This document shows positions 13,229 to 17,706 of a stretch of DNA of 17,706 bases, in pieces. Position numbers and translations under genes: made by a program. Within the stretch, counting starts at the first letter, position 1; each line of letters opens with the position of its first letter. The stretch is taken from assembly GCA_012728535.1 (NCBI GenBank), contig JAAYEX010000041.1, forward strand, positions 1 through 17,706, read 5' to 3'. The notes beneath the pieces are model-generated. The model did no database searches. It was given only the letters and a program-made list of their open reading frames with translations, and was not told where the DNA came from. The stretch is from Clostridiaceae bacterium (GTDB lineage: Bacteria > Bacillota > Clostridia > Saccharofermentanales > DTU023).

Positions 13229-14461
13229 ATGTCTGAAAGAAATGTTTATGATGTTTTGCTGGAACGAGGCTACATTGAGCAACTCACCCATGAGGAGGAA
13301 GTGCGTGATTATCTAAATCAGAAAGGCGCAACTTTCTATGTCGGTTTTGATCCTACAGCAGACAGCCTTCATATCGGCCATTTCATTCAGTTGATGGTAA
13401 TGACCCATCTGCAACGCGCCGGTCTGCGCCCGATCGCATTGATGGGCGGAGGTACCGGACATATCGGTGACCCATCAGGTCGCACTGATATGCGCAGCTT
13501 GATGTCCAAAGAAACGATAGATCATAACGTAGACTGTTTTACAAAACAAATGTCACTCCTGATTGATTTCTCTGACGACAAAGCTATCATTGACAATAAT
13601 GCTGACTGGCTCCTTAAACTTAATTACATTGATTTTCTGCGCGAAATCGGCATACATTTCTCAGTTAACAGGATGTTGGCTCTGGAGACCTATAAAAACA
13701 GACTGGAAGAAGGATTGTCTTTTTTCGAATTCAATTATATTCTTCTGCAAGCCTATGATTTCCTTCACCTCTATCGCAAATATGATTGCAGATTGCAGCT
13801 GGGCGGCAGTGACCAGTGGAGCAACATAATTGCAGGAGCCGACCTTATCCGGAAAGTTGAACATGCGGATGCCTATGGCATGACCTTTTCTTTGCTGACC
13901 AATAGTGCCGGTGAAAAAATGGGCAAAACCGCCAAAGGAGCTGTTTGGCTGGATGAGAACAAGTTCTCAGTCTACGATTTTTACCAGTATCTACGCAATG
14001 TCGACGACGCTGATGTTATTAAATTTATGAAGCTACTGACTTTCATGCCAATGGAAGAAATTCAACATTATGCCGATTTTACCGGAGCTGACTTGAATCG
14101 GGCTAAAGAAAAACTTGCTTTCGAAGTGACGAGCTTAGTCCACGGGGAAGAAAAAGCACATGGTGCTGAGACCGCAGCTAAAGCACTATTTAGCGGCCAG
14201 GGCGACTTATCAGACAGCCCGACTCTTGTCTTGAAGTTAAGTGATATGGAAAAAAACTTAATCGAGATTCTGGCAGACAATAAGATTCTTGCATCTCGCA
14301 GTGAAGCTCGGCGTCTTGTTCAACAAGGCGGACTCTACCTCAACGATGAATCTGTTACTGATCTAGGAAAAATGCTGACCACTGCTGATCTGGATGATGA
14401 TCAATCCTGTATAATTCGGCTGGGTAAGAAACGCTACTATATTTTACGTTTTGAAAATTGA
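13229..14461 (+). CDS. tyrS: Tyrosyl-tRNA synthetase
   Basis: Class I synthetase charging tRNA-Tyr in the cytoplasm. The 410 residues carry the Rossmann core with YVGFDPTADSLHIGH (37-51, HIGH signature), GDPSGR (80-85), the tyrosine-binding block QAYD (174-177), GGSDQW (192-197) and the KMSKS-type loop KMGKT (230-234), which is usual for this subtype. A C-terminal S4 RNA-binding domain covers about 345-405 (ASRSEARRLVQQGG). The open frame extends to a TTG at 13196, but the ATG at 13229 has a GAAGGA ribosome site (13217-13222) six bases upstream and gives the normal N-terminus. It has its own promoter and terminator downstream of tmcAL. Confidence 0.98.
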   Translation: MSERNVYDVLLERGYIEQLTHEEEVRDYLNQKGATFYVGFDPTADSLHIGHFIQLMVMTHLQRAGLRPIALMGGGTGHIGDPSGRTDMRSLMSKETIDHNVDCFTKQMSLLIDFSDDKAIIDNNADWLLKLNYIDFLREIGIHFSVNRMLALETYKNRLEEGLSFFEFNYILLQAYDFLHLYRKYDCRLQLGGSDQWSNIIAGADLIRKVEHADAYGMTFSLLTNSAGEKMGKTAKGAVWLDENKFSVYDFYQYLRNVDDADVIKFMKLLTFMPMEEIQHYADFTGADLNRAKEKLAFEVTSLVHGEEKAHGAETAAKALFSGQGDLSDSPTLVLKLSDMEKNLIEILADNKILASRSEARRLVQQGGLYLNDESVTDLGKMLTTADLDDDQSCIIRLGKKRYYILRFEN

Positions 14462-14486
14462 TAGATACTAAAACAATAATTCGCAT

Positions 14487-14516
14487 ACAATCCGCTCCCG
14501 GCGGATTGTTTGCTTT
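14487..14516 (+). terminator. Terminator of tyrS
   Basis: ACAATCCGC (14487-14495) and GCGGATTGT (14501-14509) form a perfect nine-base stem with a five-base loop, followed on the plus strand by TTGCTTT. The T run is broken by GC, so efficiency is uncertain. It sits 26 bases after the tyrS stop, in the gap before the convergent thiN end; the minus strand lacks a T run after the stem. Confidence 0.7.
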
Positions 14517-14526
14517 AGCAGTAATT

Positions 14527-15321
14527 TCAGTCCGCTCCTGTAAGCATTAGCATAACCGTGCCATCTTCGAGAGAAATCACCGGATCAGCCTTCTCTCCCT
14601 CAAGCGGACGATTGGATACAGCAGTAGCCCTGTTGTAAGGAAGTTCTGCCCGATCAAGATCCCATTTAAGTCCTGACAATGTAAATCCCTTTACATTATC
14701 ATCCAAAGGGATGGCAGAAAATATCGGTTCAGCAACTTCCGTCAATATACTGGCAGACAACAGTTCCGGAGCAAAGGCAGCTTGTGCCGACACAGTACCG
14801 GCAATTATGCGCACCAGCGTTTGCCCGTCAGACAAATAAGTCAATGCGCCCGAACGTGCAAGGCTGGCTGCCAGCAGGACATTGGTCCAACTATGATCTA
14901 CACGCTTGCCAAAAGGAAATAGGATCAAAAAACTTAGATCTGTGATGTCATGGGCTTGACGGAAGTTTTTTGTCAGAGACTGTGCGAACTCTTCCTTGTC
15001 TTCTGCATTTACTGCCGATATAAGAGCTTTCTTATCATTGATAACCTCGCCGGATGCAGCCAAAAACAGCGCCAAAGAGATAGCCAGCTCACCATCAGTA
15101 TAGTCTTTATCCTGAGGGAATAATAATTGGCTTATTTTGTCAGGAAGGCTCATATGTGCTGAATCGTTGTCGCCAATAACCCAATCCGGTATAATTCCGC
15201 CTTTGATTAGATTATCTGCACCCCCATCAGCTGCGACAATTACATCAGCTAAAGCACAAAGACGTTTTACACCTCGAATATCAGCGCAATCCCCTGCTAA
15301 AGATACAGCACAATTAAACAC
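14527..15321 (-). CDS. thiN: Thiamine pyrophosphokinase (ThiN type)
   Basis: Transfers pyrophosphate from ATP to thiamine, giving thiamine diphosphate. The family pattern is clear: ADVIVAADGGADNLIKGGIIP (25-45), IGDNDS (49-54, usually GDFDS), the acidic DKDYTDGELA (71-80), GKRVDH (138-143) and GFTLSGLKW (212-220) followed by VSN (235-237). At 264 residues it is longer than the usual 210-220, chiefly because about 35 extra residues (roughly 94-128) separate the helix after DYTD from the strand before GKRVDH. The start is GTG and overlaps the rpe stop by eight bases, with only a weak ribosome site, so translation is probably coupled to rpe. The prkC-rpe-thiN order is a common Bacillota arrangement. 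Confidence 0.9.
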   Translation of the reverse strand: MFNCAVSLAGDCADIRGVKRLCALADVIVAADGGADNLIKGGIIPDWVIGDNDSAHMSLPDKISQLLFPQDKDYTDGELAISLALFLAASGEVINDKKALISAVNAEDKEEFAQSLTKNFRQAHDITDLSFLILFPFGKRVDHSWTNVLLAASLARSGALTYLSDGQTLVRIIAGTVSAQAAFAPELLSASILTEVAEPIFSAIPLDDNVKGFTLSGLKWDLDRAELPYNRATAVSNRPLEGEKADPVISLEDGTVMLMLTGAD

Positions 15322-16021
15322 GATTTAATTCTCGGTCCAAGTCCCGCATATCAGACTGGAAGGCTCCGGCTTCCATACCCGGATCATCAGCCAAGAAGAT
15401 AGCTGAACCGGATACTACCATATCGGCACCGGCTCGCATCACTTCACCTAAGTTATTGCGGGAAATTCCACCGTCCACCTGCAGACGCACCGGATAGCCG
15501 GAAGCGTCAATCATAGCACGGGCAGAACGGATTTTCTCTGTCATCTGACTAAGATACACCTGCCCACCAAAACCAGGATTAACCGTCATCAGAAGCAGCA
15601 TGTCCATATCGGCAAGCAAGTATTTAACATCTTCTAACGGCGTTGCAGGGCTTAAAGAAATTCCGGCAAAACAACCCAGGGACCTGATTTCACTCAGAAC
15701 CCTTTGTGGATGAAAACTCATCTCACGATGAAAGACCAAAGAACAGGCACCCGCATCCACAAAATTTCTAATTTGCTTCTCAGGATTTTTTACCATCAGG
15801 TGCACATCAAGCGGCTTATCTATCTTTTCACTCACTTGTTTAACCATCTGGGATCCGAAAGTAATCAATGGAACGTATGATCCGTCCATCACATCACAAT
15901 GCAGCATGTCATAATTATCATTTAAAGCAGCAATTGAATTGCTGAGATCAGACAAATCAGCAGATAAAATTGAAGGACACAAAAGAGTCTTTCGACTTGT
16001 CCAATCCGCATATTTTTTCAT
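15314..16021 (-). CDS. rpe: Ribulose-phosphate 3-epimerase
   Basis: Interconverts ribulose 5-phosphate and xylulose 5-phosphate in the pentose phosphate pathway. The 235 residues form a TIM barrel with LCPSILSADLSDL (14-26), the metal and catalytic residues H41 and D43 in LHCDVMDGSYVP (40-51), H74 in LDVHLMV (71-77), LLMTVNPGFGGQ (143-154), D183 in VDGGISRNN (182-190) and the phosphate-binding VSGSAIF (203-209). I chose the ATG at 16021, preceded by a purine-rich GAGAGAGGGAG, over a GTG at 16039 that would place the start inside that ribosome site. It lies 26 bases after prkC and overlaps thiN by eight bases. Confidence 0.96.
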   Translation of the reverse strand: MKKYADWTSRKTLLCPSILSADLSDLSNSIAALNDNYDMLHCDVMDGSYVPLITFGSQMVKQVSEKIDKPLDVHLMVKNPEKQIRNFVDAGACSLVFHREMSFHPQRVLSEIRSLGCFAGISLSPATPLEDVKYLLADMDMLLLMTVNPGFGGQVYLSQMTEKIRSARAMIDASGYPVRLQVDGGISRNNLGEVMRAGADMVVSGSAIFLADDPGMEAGAFQSDMRDLDRELNRV

Positions 16022-16047
16022 TCTCCCTCTCTCTTCCACTTTGTAGC

Positions 16048-17706
16048 CTAGTTATCTCCACCGGGAGTTTCAGTTGCAGGCACTGTAGTAGGATCTGTGA
16101 CCGGATCCGTTACAGGAGGCGTCGGTGGCGGTGGATTTGTATACAACTCATAATCGCTTGCGTCGCCCCAGGTCAATACTATCTCATCTTTATTAGGAGT
16201 GAATTCCGTTCCGGCTTCAATATTTTGCGCCAGTATATAGATGTTTTTCTTGTCTGCACTGGAATTTGGATTCAAACTCGAGCTTGATGCAGGCCAGCGC
16301 TGCACGCCATATTCCTGAACACCCAGAGATGACAACAATGAGTCAACTTCCGACTGCGTCTTACCCTCAAGTTTGGGCATGATTCTGACAGCAGGAGTCG
16401 TTGTCGGATTCTTGAAATTATAAAGGTCTTCATAGGTGCCCACTTCAAGTATTATTGGAGTTCTGGCAGGAACTTCCGTATTGGGTGCAGGACTCTGTTT
16501 TATAACATACTTGTCATTCTCAGGAATCGGATCACCGGTATATGAAATTTCCGAGCCTACGATCAATCCCTTGTCTTCGATAAGGGAACGTGCTGCTTCG
16601 ATCGGCATCTCGAGCAAATCCGGCACACGAATATTTTCCGGACCGGAACTATAAATAACTTCAATATTTTCTCCTCGAGGCAGCTCAGAGCCACCGGAAG
16701 GAACTGTACGTATTACAACATCCTTGGGAATAGTATCTGAAAATTCGGGGGTAAAATATGGCAGGAAACCTTCTGTACGCAGTCTTTGCTCTGCCATTAC
16801 TCTGGTATCTCCCTCAACATCGGGGACTAAGACAGAATCCTGGCCGCTTGAAATATACAAGGTCAGCTTCTGTCCTTGTGGGCGTATCTTTAAGGAACCG
16901 TCAGATTCAGGTTCCTGGCGGAAAATAATACCTTCCAGCACAGATTCATCAACCCTGTAAAGCAGTTCAATCTCCATCCCTGCCCTTTGAAGCTCATTGA
17001 GGCGCTCAATAACATCATCATCATCAATCTCTTTCCCGGTAAAATTTTCCAGTGTAATTTCGATGTTCTCCGATGGCTTTTCGTTACCTGAGAAATTTTT
17101 GACCAGCCAGATTATCAGTAGAGCTAAGAGCACAATAGCGACGGCACTGATTGCAATAACAATTGCGGTATCCCGATAACGGGAAGAGCGTCGTTTATTG
17201 TATGTTCTGTCAATATCTTTGACCTTGTTGTAATTGTTCTTTCTTGACGGCACACCTAAGGCTGACGTTGAAGCCGGTTCAGATCGCTGAGCAGTTTGTG
17301 GAATTACACCGTATACACCATTGGGATCAACCATGAAAGCGTCCAGCTCATCAATAAATTCTCTGGCTGATCTATAACGAGCAGCAGGATTCTTTTGAAT
17401 CGCACGGCCAACTATATCATCCAAGGCTTTAGGTAATTCAGGCTCATAATAACTGGGAGCCGGCGGGAATTCCTGCAAATGCTTTATTGCTATAGCAACG
17501 GAAGACTCACCATCAAAAGGTAGCTCCCCCGTCAGCATTTCATAAAATATAATGCCCAGTGAATACAAGTCTGAGCGTGTTGTCACTTCACCACCGCGGG
17601 CCTGTTCCGGTGAAAAATAATGAACCGAACCCATCACGACACCGCCGGTCAATGTAATCGTGTTCATGCTTGATGCTCTTGCAATTCCAAAATCAGTGAC
17701 TTTTGC
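16048..17706 (-). CDS. prkC: PASTA-domain Ser/Thr protein kinase PrkC (5' part missing)
   Basis: The frame is open to the right edge, and the first visible residues AKVTDFGIARASS contain the kinase DFG motif, so the gene continues beyond the window; a Met at 17667 is internal. Visible numbering is from the edge (552 residues). The C-lobe has GSVHYFSPEQARGG (26-39) and DLYSLGIIFYEMLTGELPF (46-64). A cytoplasmic linker, one membrane helix (about 181-203) and an outer part follow, with PASTA-type repeats at about 217-288 (degenerate), 291-356 (VPDVEG), 359-423 (VPDLLEM) and 441-514 (divergent, MPKLEG), then a Pro/Thr/Asp-rich tail (about 523-552). Such kinases sense peptidoglycan fragments or lipid II and phosphorylate wall and division proteins. 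rpe and thiN follow closely. Confidence 0.95.
   Translation of the reverse strand, partial: AKVTDFGIARASSMNTITLTGGVVMGSVHYFSPEQARGGEVTTRSDLYSLGIIFYEMLTGELPFDGESSVAIAIKHLQEFPPAPSYYEPELPKALDDIVGRAIQKNPAARYRSAREFIDELDAFMVDPNGVYGVIPQTAQRSEPASTSALGVPSRKNNYNKVKDIDRTYNKRRSSRYRDTAIVIAISAVAIVLLALLIIWLVKNFSGNEKPSENIEITLENFTGKEIDDDDVIERLNELQRAGMEIELLYRVDESVLEGIIFRQEPESDGSLKIRPQGQKLTLYISSGQDSVLVPDVEGDTRVMAEQRLRTEGFLPYFTPEFSDTIPKDVVIRTVPSGGSELPRGENIEVIYSSGPENIRVPDLLEMPIEAARSLIEDKGLIVGSEISYTGDPIPENDKYVIKQSPAPNTEVPARTPIILEVGTYEDLYNFKNPTTTPAVRIMPKLEGKTQSEVDSLLSSLGVQEYGVQRWPASSSSLNPNSSADKKNIYILAQNIEAGTEFTPNKDEIVLTWGDASDYELYTNPPPPTPPVTDPVTDPTTVPATETPGGDN

Noticed and set aside
15970..16287. 105-codon plus-strand open frame across the prkC-rpe junction
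   Set aside because: Antisense to two well-supported genes, Cys/Ile/Arg-rich, no ribosome site or domain.
16048..17667. Met at 17667 as the start of the PASTA kinase
   Set aside because: The frame continues to the window edge with KVTDFGIA, a kinase active-site motif, so the true start is outside.
1..17706. tRNA or rRNA genes, CRISPR repeats, transposase, phage or toxin-antitoxin genes
   Set aside because: Intergenic gaps are short (longest 226 bases) and show no cloverleaf, spaced direct repeats or mobile-element ends by eye; a tRNA or covariance-model scan would settle it.

Overview
The window looks like chromosomal housekeeping DNA from a low-to-mid G+C Gram-positive anaerobe, most likely class Clostridia (Bacillota). 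The reasons are the PASTA-domain Ser/Thr kinase next to rpe and a ThiN-type thiamine pyrophosphokinase, the Pta-AckA acetate pathway, TmcAL (YlbM), a short archaeal/eukaryote-type prolyl-tRNA synthetase, a DUF1934 (YwiB-like) protein, strong AGGAGG-like ribosome sites and sigma-A-like promoters. The genus cannot be fixed from this sequence. No tRNA, rRNA, CRISPR array, insertion sequence or phage gene was seen.

Layout, left to right. 1-138 (+) is the last 45 codons of an unknown membrane-anchored protein, overlapping tail to tail with mltG. 130-8217 (-) is a run of nine housekeeping genes, read right to left as pta, ackA, proS, murI, a DUF1934 gene, rpmF, der and mltG, with rpmF and mltG each having a convincing promoter of its own and rpmF a terminator. 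8375-11675 (-) is a three-gene module: an SPFH-domain protein with three C-terminal zinc ribbons, a double zinc-ribbon protein with a C-terminal membrane anchor, and a secreted or membrane TPM-domain protein. It resembles the Bacillus subtilis ydjI, ydjG and ydjH genes, but no PspA (YdjF) gene is present in the window. 11676-11901 is a divergent promoter region with a dyad. 11902-14461 (+) carries tmcAL and tyrS, closed by a terminator. 14527-17706 (-) is prkC (5' end outside the window), rpe and thiN, without the rsgA gene that often sits between prkC and rpe.

How the genes fit together. Pta and AckA make ATP and acetate from acetyl-CoA; TmcAL spends acetate and ATP to acetylate C34 of elongator tRNA-Met, and ProRS, TyrRS, L32 and Der also serve translation. 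MurI, MltG and the PASTA kinase serve peptidoglycan synthesis and its sensing. The SPFH, zinc-ribbon and TPM trio is probably a membrane-organisation or envelope-stress assembly, and is the least understood part of the window.

The longest stretch without a gene is 11676-11901 (226 bases), described below; there is no gene-free stretch above 300 bases. Nothing here is clearly a new system. The best leads are the PspA-less SPFH module with its dyad-bearing divergent promoter, and the hairpins around the pta promoter.
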